From Labyrinthula sp. Ha (Eukaryota; Sar; Bigyra; Labyrinthulida; Labyrinthulaceae): a stretch of DNA of 64,000 nucleotides. The notes below the pieces were generated by a model that ran no database searches, was not told the origin of the DNA, and worked only from the letters and a program-made list of their open reading frames with translations. The stretch is from NCBI GenBank assembly GCA_015227615.1, contig JAALGZ010000009.1, positions 1,116,001 through 1,180,000 of the forward strand, written 5' to 3'. Position numbers and translations under genes: made by a program. Below are positions 1 to 11,406 of this stretch, in pieces (positions within the stretch are counted from its first letter, which is position 1; every line of letters begins with the position of its first letter).

Positions 1-2200
1 CTTGGTTAATCCTCCGCAAAGCTTGAAAAGACGGGACCGGTTTCAACAGTAAGGCTATAATTACATTCCCAAGTGTTCCTGGGGCCAAGGAGTTCTGAAG
101 ATAGTATGTTTCCAGGCATGAATCTAGACTTCTATTTATTATTTTCGTCGCTTGCATGAAGTGTAGTAATTTCTTGTTTAGCAGTATTGTTGCCATTATT
201 ATTGGTTCGATGAAGTCCTCCTCAAACGAAGTCTTTCGGAACTGCAAAGAATCATCTTTCGCGTTCCTCATGGAGAAACTACTTCTGGTTCCTTGCAATT
301 TCGGCACACTCATGTTTTTTAGTCTCTGGTAAATGCGACGAGACGAGCCATGCCCCAATTTTGGGGATCTTTCGGCGAACAGCTTTAGTTGCTTTTTTCC
401 TTCACCTTTATATGTGGTAACAACTTCATCATAGGATAGCACTGTGTTTTTCATGATTACATCCTTCATTTCAATCTGAAAGACAAGATACTTGAGATAT
501 GTTTGGACTTCATCAAGTTCTTTTCTATGAACTTCTTCCATATACATCAATGCTTGACTAGAGTCTCTTGTGCTTACATTTGGGCAAGCAGAGGTATCTG
601 GAAACCGAGCAATCATAGCTTCCACCTCTTCCAGTTCTCTCTCTGTTGCGTTCAACGTAGATAGCTTCGCCTTATATTCATGTAATAATATATCTTTTCC
701 TTTAGCAATCAAAGCAGCCTGATTTTTGTATTTCTTTACTGCAAATTCCTCCTCCAATTGCCTTCTCACTTGCCCTCTATGGTTTCGTTCCATACATGAA
801 ATACTGTATTCAGTTGCTTTTTCTTTATCTGCAAGATTTTTCTTGAAAACTTTCTCTTCCTGCTGGAGTTTACTTAATTGGTTCGCAAATCCTTCACCTT
901 TTGGTGAGATGTATTTAAGCTGGGTGTAGCTCTTTTGCGCATCCTGTTTTTCAAATCCAAACTCCTTTAAGCTTAGTAACGCTTTGTAAAGCTCTGAATA
1001 TAGCATTTTCTTAGGAATTTGCTTTAAGAACGTTTTTTGTGCAGGCTGCAAGTTTAAATGTTGACTCAACTCGAAAGGTTTCAAATATGACTTAAGTGTT
1101 CTAGCCAATCTCTTATGATCAAGATTTAAAGGCGAAACCAAAAATAACTTAATTTCCTCACCTATTTTAGGGTACCGGAAGAGTTCAAGTGCAGATTGGT
1201 AAAGCCTATCGAAACATTTCAGCATGAGCTGGCTAGACAGTTGGGAACCACCGAATTTGCAAATCAGCGACAGCATTAGAAATAAGTTGGTGTCTTTTTT
1301 CATCTGCAAGTTTACGGCAAAAGTGAGCTCGTAAATTTCAAACAAAAGCCGACTGATCTTGCGGAGACGAGCAAGTAACCATACCTTAGAAAGCCTATCT
1401 TCTTTTTTAAGCGCATAGACTTCTGACTCATATATGTTTACATATGATTTCATGCACTTAAATAATAAAGAGTAAAAAGCTCGTCGGACATCATAATTCG
1501 AGCATATAACTTTTATTTTTTCCAACACGCCACAGCAAAATGAGTACTTTCCTGCCATGGTTTCCAGTAGATTCTCGTATCCCGCTGGAAGATCAGCTAT
1601 GCATGATATAGACGTTTGTCCTAATAGAATATATTGCAACTGCTTCATCTCAGAAAGAGTGAAAAGAAGTTTACTTTGTGTTTTCACAGTTACTTTATCT
1701 GCATCAACTTCTCTGTTAAGTAAGGGTAGTGGACTATGCAAGAACTGCTTGAACTCATTAAACTTGGATGATGAAACATAATTTTTTGAAACCTTTGCGT
1801 TCTTTTCTCTCTTCCTATGAACATGTTTCTTTTTCGTGTATACGTATTTCTTGAGAAAGTTCTCTTCAGGTTGAACTTTGTCACAAGAAGTAAAGCCAGG
1901 AAGACATCCAGAGCTATAAAAATTATTTTCTTTCTTCATCAGCAAGTAAAAAACATCATTTTTAGTTGAGTTCATAAAACTATTCTTGGTCCGAGGATGT
2001 TTTATTAGAGTGGAAGCTTTGCATTTCTCCTTGAATTCTTGCTCAAAAGATAGTACACTGAATTTGGATGGTTGGTGACTATAGGCGCCCAATGAGAAGA
2101 GAGGGCTCTCAATTTGAAGTTGGACAATATCCTTTATTCTTTGATCCTCTGATCGATCTATTTCCAACCTTGGAATCTGTAAAATATTTTCAAAAGTCAT
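1..2200 (-). CDS. Gamma-tubulin complex component (GCP/Spc97-Spc98 family, GCP6-like), 3' end outside window
   Basis: An open frame of about 733 codons runs from an ATG at 2200 down to base 1 without a stop; an in-frame TAA lies upstream at about 2250. Residues about 215-410 match the GCP N-terminal domain: a helical block around 235-250 (YDVRRAFYSLLFKCMKSY), LMLSLICKFGG near 305, and FLKQIPKKMLYSELYKALL near 390. From about 660, FIEPIIMATILLNKK followed by LLHFMQATKIINRSLDSCL looks like the start of the C-terminal gamma-tubulin-binding half. Between the halves sits about 240 residues of charged, coiled-coil-like sequence; a long insertion at this place is typical of GCP6. The family nucleates microtubules in the gamma-tubulin ring complex at centrosomes or basal bodies. 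No intron is needed. The family call is from motifs by eye; GCP5 or GCP4 remain possible. Confidence 0.72.
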   Translation of the reverse strand, partial: MTFENILQIPRLEIDRSEDQRIKDIVQLQIESPLFSLGAYSHQPSKFSVLSFEQEFKEKCKASTLIKHPRTKNSFMNSTKNDVFYLLMKKENNFYSSGCLPGFTSCDKVQPEENFLKKYVYTKKKHVHRKREKNAKVSKNYVSSSKFNEFKQFLHSPLPLLNREVDADKVTVKTQSKLLFTLSEMKQLQYILLGQTSISCIADLPAGYENLLETMAGKYSFCCGVLEKIKVICSNYDVRRAFYSLLFKCMKSYVNIYESEVYALKKEDRLSKVWLLARLRKISRLLFEIYELTFAVNLQMKKDTNLFLMLSLICKFGGSQLSSQLMLKCFDRLYQSALELFRYPKIGEEIKLFLVSPLNLDHKRLARTLKSYLKPFELSQHLNLQPAQKTFLKQIPKKMLYSELYKALLSLKEFGFEKQDAQKSYTQLKYISPKGEGFANQLSKLQQEEKVFKKNLADKEKATEYSISCMERNHRGQVRRQLEEEFAVKKYKNQAALIAKGKDILLHEYKAKLSTLNATERELEEVEAMIARFPDTSACPNVSTRDSSQALMYMEEVHRKELDEVQTYLKYLVFQIEMKDVIMKNTVLSYDEVVTTYKGEGKKQLKLFAERSPKLGHGSSRRIYQRLKNMSVPKLQGTRSSFSMRNAKDDSLQFRKTSFEEDFIEPIIMATILLNKKLLHFMQATKIINRSLDSCLETYYLQNSLAPGTLGNVIIALLLKPVPSFQALRRINQ

Positions 2201-4729
2201 TTCTTCATTTCTCAACGGTTTTATTGAAATGAGGGCCGCGTGGCCACTTTAAATCTTGGAAACGAAGTAAAACGAGACAAAAACCATTCTTGAAAGTGTT
2301 TCAATACGAAATGATTACGTCTAGACTGAACAGATCATATGATTTTTTTTCTTTTTTTGTTTTTATTTTTTATCTTAACATAAGCTTTTTTAATTTTATT
2401 TCCTCAGATTTTTACTGCTTCGATGCCTATAAACTATATCTTTGAACCGCAGCGAGAAACCACCGTCCTCTCTATTGTTTTAATATGAGTTTAATACTAT
2501 CAGTTTCCTAATTAACTATATATATTATCTTAACAGTAGGAATCTCATATATTTACAGCATCCCTTAATATTCCACATTCAGTGTAAATACATAAGCAGC
2601 TGCATGGGTAGTAGATAGCAAATTGTTGACCTCCATTAATACGGTATATAAAAAAGAGGAGACCATGACTTAGTTAAGATGACCCAAAGAAACTTTATAT
2701 TCAAGTCTTTAACGATTATTTTTTTTGGTATTAAATTTGCTTTAAAATTCGAAAATGTGATTAATATAGAATCTGTGTCACTCTTAGACTAATGCCTTAC
2801 ATTTTCCATGTAGAAAGATTCATTTGAGTTTTGCGGAAGAAGCATCCTATCTTAATGCACTGAATTTCGTTTAAAACTGACACATAGCTGTACATATATT
2901 ATTATTTTTGTAGATAGATCTAAGGGATATGCTTTCTTGCTTGTTAAACTAGACACGAACATTATTTTTCTTGCATCACACGAATATTACCGTCATATAT
3001 AATAGGAGTATTCTTACTTTTGAGTATGAGAATACTACAAAATAGAAATCTATTTTTTAGTGGTAAGCTAGTGAAATACAATATATCATAAGAAGTTAAC
3101 ATGGCGCGCGTATAACCGCTTCTAGTAAGCTATATCGCATAGAGTAATGAGTAAGACAATACGTAGTTTAATAAAACTTTTTTGACATTGGGTAAGCATA
3201 GGGAGTAGATTGTATCCTCGCTAAGCTTCCATTTAGGTTTAGAGGAAAATTTGGGGGTGCTTGAGTAAATCTTGATATTACAATAAGTTAGAAAAAAAGA
3301 ACTAATCGAGGAAATTTGACTGAGGAATGGCCTGGGCATTACCTAATGATGAATGAATTCCTCATTGAAGATTTCACTTTCATTTCTATGGAACAGAATG
3401 AGCCATTTCAGTCTCATGATGTAGTCTTGAGCATTATCTGGATCCCTAAAACTAGTTTTGGGTTGGTTTCAGTTTGACGAATCTCAATCACTCAGTGAGG
3501 TATTATACTTAATCTGCATACCTAGATAATCAAAACACGTACCCATGCTCATTTCCATACGAAATTTATGCTAGACAATGTAGATAAACAGCAAAATTTC
3601 AAACTTTAATAAACTATATCCACTTCTGCGTCTTACATGCATATCCTGCCCTAATTCAATGTTATTTCCAACGCTGTACCGCAAATTACTTCAAATATCA
3701 ACAGGATTCATTTCTAGTAGCGAATATTTCACATATATTGTAGAATTGTTTAATTGTTCCATATTTTACAAGAAACTCGCTATTACATACATACTTCTTC
3801 GGCTATACTTTTAGTTTGTTAATAATAGCTACTTACAGCAAATCTAGTTATGAGGCTAAGAAGTTTTTTCTCTTGGTGAGATCCCTACCATCCCATCAAC
3901 TGTTTCAACAATACTGTTCCAAAATTTTCTCTTATGAAAGAAAGTATTTTGCTTAATTTATCCTTTTATTTTCCACCCTATTTAACTTAATAGCTTTTTT
4001 TTGAGAAGTATACAAAGTAAAAACATGTTTATTAAGACTTTCACATGGTCATCAGACTTTTTTAGCTAGTACTCAAGCCATTTTCTTTGCATTGGGTCTT
4101 TTCATGACTTGCCAAATGAGTCATACATGAATTTATGAGATAAAAAATTAATATTATCCATCACACTTACAGTAATCCAACTAAGTAGTAGCTTTAATTT
4201 TTTTATGTAGAGTATTGGGTCGTTGAAGTAGCTATTTGACATTTCTTTGGAAATGATTATGTGAAGAATAATGTTGTGATTAGCTGACCCCTTAACCTGG
4301 GGAATTCCTTATGATCCAAATCGTAACAAAACCGATAGATACTATGCTGCAATAGAGATTATATTTCATCCATTGAGTACATCATAGTTGCAGTCTATAT
4401 CCAATTTCTCGAGAAATTTATTCGTAATTGTTTCTCAATGGGCCCCTAGTCATCTGAAATGTTGTTCCATAGGACTCAAAGGTATAAACTTTAAGTACCT
4501 CAGAGAAGAATGTATTATTTACATTAACATATATTCCAAAAGTTTAGAGGGTATTTACGCAGGATAAGAACGTGGTTACTGAAACTACTGAACTTCTGTT
4601 TCTTCTATTTCAATTGATTAATTAAATTTGTGATATCTATATTCTCACTCTTGTTAACCACCCTGTAATATTTATATCCAAGTTCAGCACTACTCTTACT
4701 GGGAATATTCACTATTCTGGTTCTTTGTT
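2201..4729. other. AT-rich intergenic desert
   Basis: No convincing gene. Only short chance open frames are present. A GGCC-rich patch (GTGGCCAC and GCGGCC, about 2236-2250) lies 35-50 bp upstream of the GCP-like start and may be part of its promoter. Confidence 0.5.
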
Positions 4730-4738
4730 ATTTCAGAT

Positions 4739-5750
4739 TTGACACGTGTACTAGCCCAACTAAAACTGAGTCTTAGATTTCTTCAATGTTCAAATTGGGC
4801 TTCTACAATATCCCACTTAAAAATTTTGGGTAAAGAAGAAATGACACAAGTTGTTTCTGAGTCTGAGCCTAAGTCAACTCAGCGCCTCCAGGGGCTCCTA
4901 GTACTCAAGAGCCGACGGATAGTGGGAGTTCTCTCGCTCAACGTTGATGGTCTTGCTCAATACAAACTCCCTACAGTAGTAAAACTTACACATGAACTTC
5001 CGGCCTTAGTGATCTTACTCCAAGAAGTTGGACAGAAAGGTATTGAAAGACTTAAAAAAGCGAAGGAAAACGTCAGCCAGAACGGAAAATGAAGATGGTT
5101 TGTCTCTCAAGCCGACTCCAATTCCACTGGCGTAGCGATCTTTTTTTGCCAGGAACTCCTTCCGGACGTAACTGACATCTACAGAGTGGGCGGCAGGATC
5201 CTAGCTGTCAAGATCAGGTCAAATGACAAAAGGGAACTCATTTTAGCAAACGTTTACGTGCCTCACAGTGGATTACCGGTCCAAGAGTACAAGAAATTCC
5301 TAGAAAAGCTACAAGAAAAGCTCATGAAAAAGTGAGCAAGAGGAGATTAATAATTATTGGAGTTGATTGGAACATCCAGGTCAAGAGAACATGGATAGAT
5401 GCTGATAATGAATATGGATTGTCTTCAAGAAGTAATAGAAACGACAAGATGCTCGAAAAATTCCTCCTCAAGTACACGATGGACATAGTTAATCACAAGA
5501 ACAAGGCGGGAAAGAAAGAATCCAGAAGACATGCAACCTTCAAACCATGGAATAAACAGATAAAACCATCAGAAATAGACTTCTTTGTCACCAACAAGTC
5601 CATCGTAATCACATCCTTCAAAGTAAACAGGAAAATCAGCAAAGACATCTGGCAACATGAACTAAAAGACCACATGGGAATACAAATCTTCATCAACCTC
5701 GCACCCCACAACACCAAGCCTAAGGAAAACATAGAAAAGGATGTATCGAC
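4739..5750 (+). pseudogene. LINE endonuclease (EEP) domain, broken
   Basis: The N-terminal part of the LINE protein would nick target DNA for target-primed reverse transcription. The frame that opens at 4739 continues past a single TGA at 5090 into GVAIFFCQELLPDV and ILAVKI...ILANVYVP, then shifts frame near 5332 into LIIIGVDWN. Most catalytic landmarks of the exonuclease-endonuclease-phosphatase fold survive: the QE pair, the DWN, the SEID and the DH. The final SDH motif reads KDH. The frame at 4739 opens on TTG, so the true start codon is not known. Confidence 0.8.
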
Positions 5751-6300
5751 CTATCTAAAAATGTGCAGCAGGCAGTTTGACGAAGCCCTCCAAGGTAAAC
5801 TGCAAAACACTGAACTTGAAACCGAAGAGGTGGATTACATCCAACTCACAAATGCAACGACGGAAGTAGTAGAAGAACTGATTCCATCCAAGAAACGCAA
5901 AGGCTTTCATCGAAAGAATTCTCCGGCCATTCTCGAACTCATCAAGCTAAAACGACAGAGATGGAACACAGGTTCGGTGGAAGAAAGATGAAGGATGTCC
6001 ATAGAAGTCAGAAAAGCTGCGGCCGCAGACAGGAATGCATACTTGCGCGAAATCTGCACAACAATTGGCAAAAACTTCGGTATCAATGACTCCCGTCAAG
6101 CCTATGGAACAATGAGAATGTTTCAAAAGAGGAAAAGCAACTTCGGTAGAATAAATAAAGGTGGACAAGGTAATACCCTATCAGTGGAAAAGAGACTGAA
6201 AATATTGCCAGATCATATCAGCGAGACCAAAAAATATCCAAATCAACGACCATAGAATATAACCGCAGAAGAGATATAACATTACCACAGACAACTCAAC

Positions 6301-8089
6301 TTGAATTCTCAAACCAGCTCCACAGTTTCATGCAATGTCCCAAGTAACGAAGAAATCATCAACATCCTAAAATCAATCAAAAACAACAAAGCCAGCGGTG
6401 ATGATGATGTCGTAAACGAAGTTCTCAAATATTCTAACCAGTTTCAAAAACATCTAATAAAAATCATTCAAAGATTCTTTAGAGAAGGGAAACTTAGGGA
6501 AATGAAGAAGCAGCATTTTTTCAGGGTAAAGTAATATTCCTGTACAAAGGAAAAGGTGAAAAAGAAAATCCTTAATCATACAGGCCAATAACGTTGCTCC
6601 GAACATCTTTGAAAACGTTAGCAAAACTCATCAATAGCCGACTAGAAAACGCAATTGAAAAAATACCTTCATATCAAGCAGGTTTTCGTAAATACTGTGC
6701 AACAACCCACAAGATCGAAATACTGAAACCAATAATTATGAAAAATGTAAGGGAGAACCTTGGACTCAAGATGCTTTTCATCGACTTCAAGAAAGCATTC
6801 GACTCAGTTTCACATAGCTTTATCTGTCTTTCACTCAGAGGACATGGTGTACCTAAATCATTAATAAAAAAGATCTTGTACCTCTATAGTTTAGCAAAAG
6901 TCAAAGTAGTTGAAGGAGAAAAAGAATCCAAAACAACAAGAATTCTAAAAGGAGTCATGTAGGGTGATAGCTTATCACCAACTCTCTCTCTCTCTCTCTT
7001 TATTCTGGCACTGGAAAGTATTATACATCACCTAAAAGATAATACATGTGAAAAAGTGAACCTAGGAACCGAACAAGTACAACTCATAGCTTTTGCAGAG
7101 GGCTTAGTTTATTTGTTGAAAAAGACTGTCAAGTATTAGATATTATTCAAGAACTTGCAAAACTTGAACAAATCACTGGTCTGGGAATAAATATCAACAA
7201 AATGAAGGTTATGTGCATGGAGAAAGTACCAAAAATACAAGAAAAAATACCTGACACTTTGATCAAAAGACTTCTGTGTGAGTTTCATTGTGAAAAGTGT
7301 GACCGCTTTTCCCAGTTTGCATGATCATTGAACTGTCACCGGGCTTCTAGATCCTGCGATGGGATAAAAAAACATCCAGGAACAAAAACCCTTGCAATTT
7401 CATACGCAGAAGATATATTGACCAGTTTGCTCAGAAAGAAAGTTCCAAATATCCAAGTGAATGGCCAAACAATACAGGTTACAACCAAGATGAAATATAT
7501 GGGAGCAGTTTTCAACACTTTAGAGCTGGAAAAAGAAGCAGTCTTGGATAAGATAACGAGGGCAAAAAGTAATTTTAACCAGTTCAGCTACCTCCTAAAA
7601 TTGATCATCTTGAATAGGAAAACAAGAAGAAGGATTGTTTTGTCACTGGCACTTTTACCACTACTATATGATTGCCTAAATTGGAAGATCACCGCCACCA
7701 TCAAGAAAAGACTCAACGAACTTTCTAAAAATATGGAAAAGAAAATTGGAAGCCTGGAGAGTATGAACTTCAACTTGCAGGGCGGGGATATAAACATCTG
7801 TAAACCTGTAGGACAAATAATTCAGGTCTTCAGTGAACAGGAAACTGTGGATACTCAACTGAACGCAGCACGTGAAACAACTGTTTTGGAACCTGGAACG
7901 CCACAATATCTTAGGGAAATAATATCTCTGGAACAGGCACTCCAGCAAAACACGTTCAGAGAACATCTGGAACAATATGACAAACCGGTCCCTCCTGACC
8001 ATGAACCTCCAACCTCAACCCCAACTTCACAAAAACCTGAACATAGCTTAGAAAATGACGTTGTGGACCTCCCACTCGCCCACTCATAG
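6301..8089 (+). pseudogene. LINE reverse transcriptase and C-terminal region, broken
   Basis: This is the polymerase part of the LINE. Fingers and palm motifs are read in order at about 6385 (KASGDDD), 6670 (QAGF), 6780 (FIDFKKAFDSV), 6963 (GDSLSP) and 7090 (AFAEG in place of F/YADD). The thumb-like MKYMGAVF is at about 7490. A Pro-rich C-terminus follows (PVPPDHEPPTSTPTSQ, about 7990). No RNase H domain was recognised. A CT-repeat tract at 6982-6999 lies inside the RT and keeps the frame. At least two frames are needed to follow the protein. Confidence 0.85.
6982..6999. repeat. (CT)n microsatellite inside the LINE RT
   Basis: About nine CT units lie just after the GDSLSP motif. They encode an in-frame Leu-Ser run and look like a local expansion of the PTL...L segment normally found there. 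Confidence 0.8.
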
Positions 8090-8651
8090 CGCCGTGCACT
8101 ACTGTAACCTTCTCCCACCACACCGCCCAGGATAAGAACTGGATGCTCTCTCCTAACCTCAGACACTCCCGATTGGCTTGGATACCTCTGCACACCAAGG
8201 AAAAGCACTAGGCAGCTGGAAATAGAAAACCAAGACATAATAAGAGCAGGAGAATCCACTTCAACACCAACTTGAAACCTGGAACCACCAAAACCTAATA
8301 ATATATCATCTTCTTGGACCTGGATGGAGCGAAAGAACTGGAAACACTAAAATCGCCGGACCACACAGCACAAATCAACAAAATCTGCTTCGAATCGTCT
8401 AAATAAATATCTTGAATCATCTGAATCGATATATTCTTGCATCTGGATCACTAGATCACTTGCACTGGCATCTTTTTATCTTTTACAGTCGTGATTGTTG
8501 TTTTCTTTTGTCTTTGGATTGGAATTTTGGGAAATCACAAATTTTGGGAAACCATGCACAAGATTCAAGACGTTATTGGAACAAGAGGGATCCTGCCGCT
8601 CAAGAACACCTAATAATGGATGTACTGTAATTACAATAATTGTTTTACTCT

Positions 8652-8744
8652 AGAGAGTATGGGCAAGGCCGCAGGCTCGTGTGGGTTAGGTCCTCGGACT
8701 CAATTGGCATTGCCACGGAACTCTCTTAAAATCTAATCTAATCT
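8652..8744 (+). other. LINE 3' UTR stem structure and (AATCT)3 tail
   Basis: The last 95 bases of the element form a closed structure. AGAGAGT (8652-8658) pairs with ACTCTCT (8720-8726), and GGCAA (8662-8666) pairs with TTGCC (8710-8714). A small inner hairpin forms around GTCC-TC-GGAC. Three AATCT units (8730-8744) follow directly. Structured 3' ends followed by short tandem tails are known from LINEs whose RT recognises its own RNA. The pairing is seen in the sequence; its role is inferred. Confidence 0.6.
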
Positions 8745-8746
8745 AA

Positions 8747-11406
8747 ATTCCACTGAATGGGTTAACATTTGGAACAAATTCTATTATTTATATTTTTTTT
8801 GTGACGACGTTACTAAACCTGCAGCCTAGATGATGTTTATCAGACGTGATATGTTGGCTATGATGAAAACACGAGAGTACTCTGAAAATGAAGTACAAGA
8901 AGAAACGCTTAGTCAAAAGTCAATTACCGTTCTATCAACCAAGATGATGAGCACGGAAAATGAGAAGTGTGAATACCCCAAAAATAAACAGAATGTGGTA
9001 TGCTGTAGAAACATAATGGTGAGAGTAGAAAGGCATTTGTAATAAGAAAACATGAGTACCCAACCTTAGTAATATTGATTGATCTCACTGTAAATAGCAC
9101 AATCCTAAAAACCGAAAACACATTTGATCCATGTATGAAAAGGACGTGTATAACAATACATTCATTTGTTATGAGTGCGTTTCAACCCTAATTACTCTTG
9201 ACAGAGCACAGAGACTCAATGCATCTTTAGATTTTAATATCTTAGCACTTTACATGAAGGTTCTAATGTAAGAGTATTGCAAGGAAGCAATGGTATATAT
9301 TTGTCCAGGAAACCACATACAGCCTTATTATAAATTTGTCCAAGTCGGTAAGTAAACATAAATCGACTCATTTTGATACAGGGAAAGTGTGTGTTCTATC
9401 TCAAGTGTTTCTTTATGGCTTGGCACAGCTTTTTTAAGTACTTGAACTTTTTTACTAGTTCTCTACACGGGCTGACTGTAGGTAATTTGACTACTCTTCA
9501 GAACCAATCTCAACTATCAAGTGCTGCATATTATATCGGACGGAGGTTAGGAATCCTGTTTGTAAACCAACGAGCTTACAAGATATAGCAAGAAAAGGCA
9601 CCTTCACGAAGGGGGAGCTGGGAGCATTTTAAATTACCAATCACGGATTCACACCTATTAGTCGACCTTCAAGAAAAATATGAACAAGATAATGGCTTTA
9701 ATTTTCATTTTGAATATACAAAAGAGTATGCGATTTTAATTTTAATCAAACTTGAGATGCGGTCCTTTGAGTTATGTGAAATGTAAACCAGTGCTTGCCT
9801 ACAAGTCATAAAAAACATCTTTCATACCTAACAAAAAAATCAAAACATTCTGAAAATAGGCAGTAGATCACGACAGTAGTCATAAATTATGCGTTACCAG
9901 AGCCATTTACTCTTCCACATAAATCTTAATCATTTAATAAACAGCAATCAATGCAAATAGCAAGGGACTTATCAATTTCCACCACTATGAAAAACATAGC
10001 CGAGAAATATTAGCAACAAGTTATCAACACGTTGTATCCGTTCGGTGCTCACCCCTGCAGCAGGGTTTGAGCTTTTCTTCGCTCGCTAGGATTGTTACTA
10101 CATCAAACCGTAGTATTAGATCTTTACTTCTCTATGCTGCCAAATATACATTTAGCTAACTAGCCTTTCATTAAATGTATGTCATAATTGTAGGTGGATA
10201 CGGCAAAAAGCACCTTTTCATTTTATTTTACTTTTTTCATAGATCTTTGGATTCTTTAGAAAATATATAACGTGCTGTTTATGTAGTCATAGTGCGTAAT
10301 AAATGTTGGGCCATAGACTATTCTTTTAGGAATTTATACCCGTGTCATGTAGTCAGTAAATGAATGCAAATTATATATATCTCAAATTGGTGACCAGTTA
10401 TCCACACTATAAAAAACTTAAGTAAAATTATGATGACGTAATCATTCTAATGCCCGAGCTAGATTTCTGGAAATAATATTTTTATAGTGTTTTTCGTCAA
10501 TTGAAGTTACCAACTTAAGCAAGGTTTCCGAAACTTGGGCCCGTTCAAGATATCGAGACGAACTATGCTTTCTTTATCGAGGAAAGAAAATCCCTATTTA
10601 ACCCATTCATGACCTCATATGAAGATATATTCTTGTAACTGGTAGATTTTGCTGCATTAAGACCGGAGGAAGCTCAACTCTTCGTATGTGGGTATCATTT
10701 TCCTTCAACATCTGTAAAAATTAAGCCTTTTGAATTAATTAGGTAGATGTATATTCGTGGAATACAAAAATTGCAAAACGGTAGCGCAACTATCATTGAA
10801 ATCAAGAAACCATAGAATATATTGAAAATATTCTATTTAGCCAGTCCGTCACCGAAGAACCAGTATCTGAATATCAATTTTTGCTGATATTCAACTTGTA
10901 GGCAGATATGATGGAGGCAACTCACCAAAGATCCAGGAACTGTAGTATCCAGAAAAGTTCTTGGAAAGCTGTCATTTTCAAAGTCCCATTTGTAAAGAAA
11001 TATAGAGAAAGAGCTTGAATATCTCTTTATTTTAGCATTACTTGTTATACCTGTTCTGCTCTAAGTCTTATGGAAGTGCATGAGATGCCTTGAGTCTAAG
11101 ATTATAACGTTTCAGACCGCTGACGGCACATTGCATGGTTCAACTTTGTTTCATACACTGTGCTTCTATATCAGCTAGGATGTTCATTTCTTAGTATCCG
11201 GAATATTTGCTTGAGCTATTGGTCATATTCAAGCTTTGTATTCTCAATTCACAAATTCATTTCTCGATTAGTCAAGAAATCAAAAACACATTCAATACAA
11301 GTCTTGATAAGAATAAATCATTTCGAGAAGCTCAGTCTCGTCTCGTTTTACTTTCTGCACTATAAAAATAAGAAACGTAAAAAACCCAGGAGTTCATAAA
11401 AAAAAC
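8747..11406. other. Intergenic desert between LINE and ceramide synthase
   Basis: No gene recognised. A 70-codon open frame at 8830-9042 directly behind the LINE is Lys/Glu-rich and may be chance or a flank fragment. A GC-rich imperfect inverted repeat (GCTCACCCCTGC against GCAGGGTTTGAGC) lies near 10050. Confidence 0.4.

Larger units (their letters stand above)
4730..8746 (+). mobile_element. Non-LTR retrotransposon (LINE), near full length, inactive
   Basis: The element carries an apurinic-like endonuclease domain, then a reverse transcriptase, then a structured 3' UTR and a short AATCT tail. Endonuclease motifs: LSLNVDGL and LLQEVG (about 4930-5030), ILANVYVPHSG (about 5245), LIIIGVDWNIQ (about 5350), SEIDFFVTN (about 5570) and LKDHMGI (about 5667). 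RT motifs: NNKASGDDDVVNEVLKY (about 6385), SYQAGFRK (about 6670), FIDFKKAFDSV (about 6780) and GDSLSP (about 6963). The catalytic YADD-type box reads AFAEG (about 7090), so the polymerase site is lost. Several stops and frameshifts break the reading frame, for example TGA at 5090, TGA at 5332 and TAG at 6960. GC content is visibly higher than in the flanks. The clade is not resolved. The 5' end is uncertain. Confidence 0.9.
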
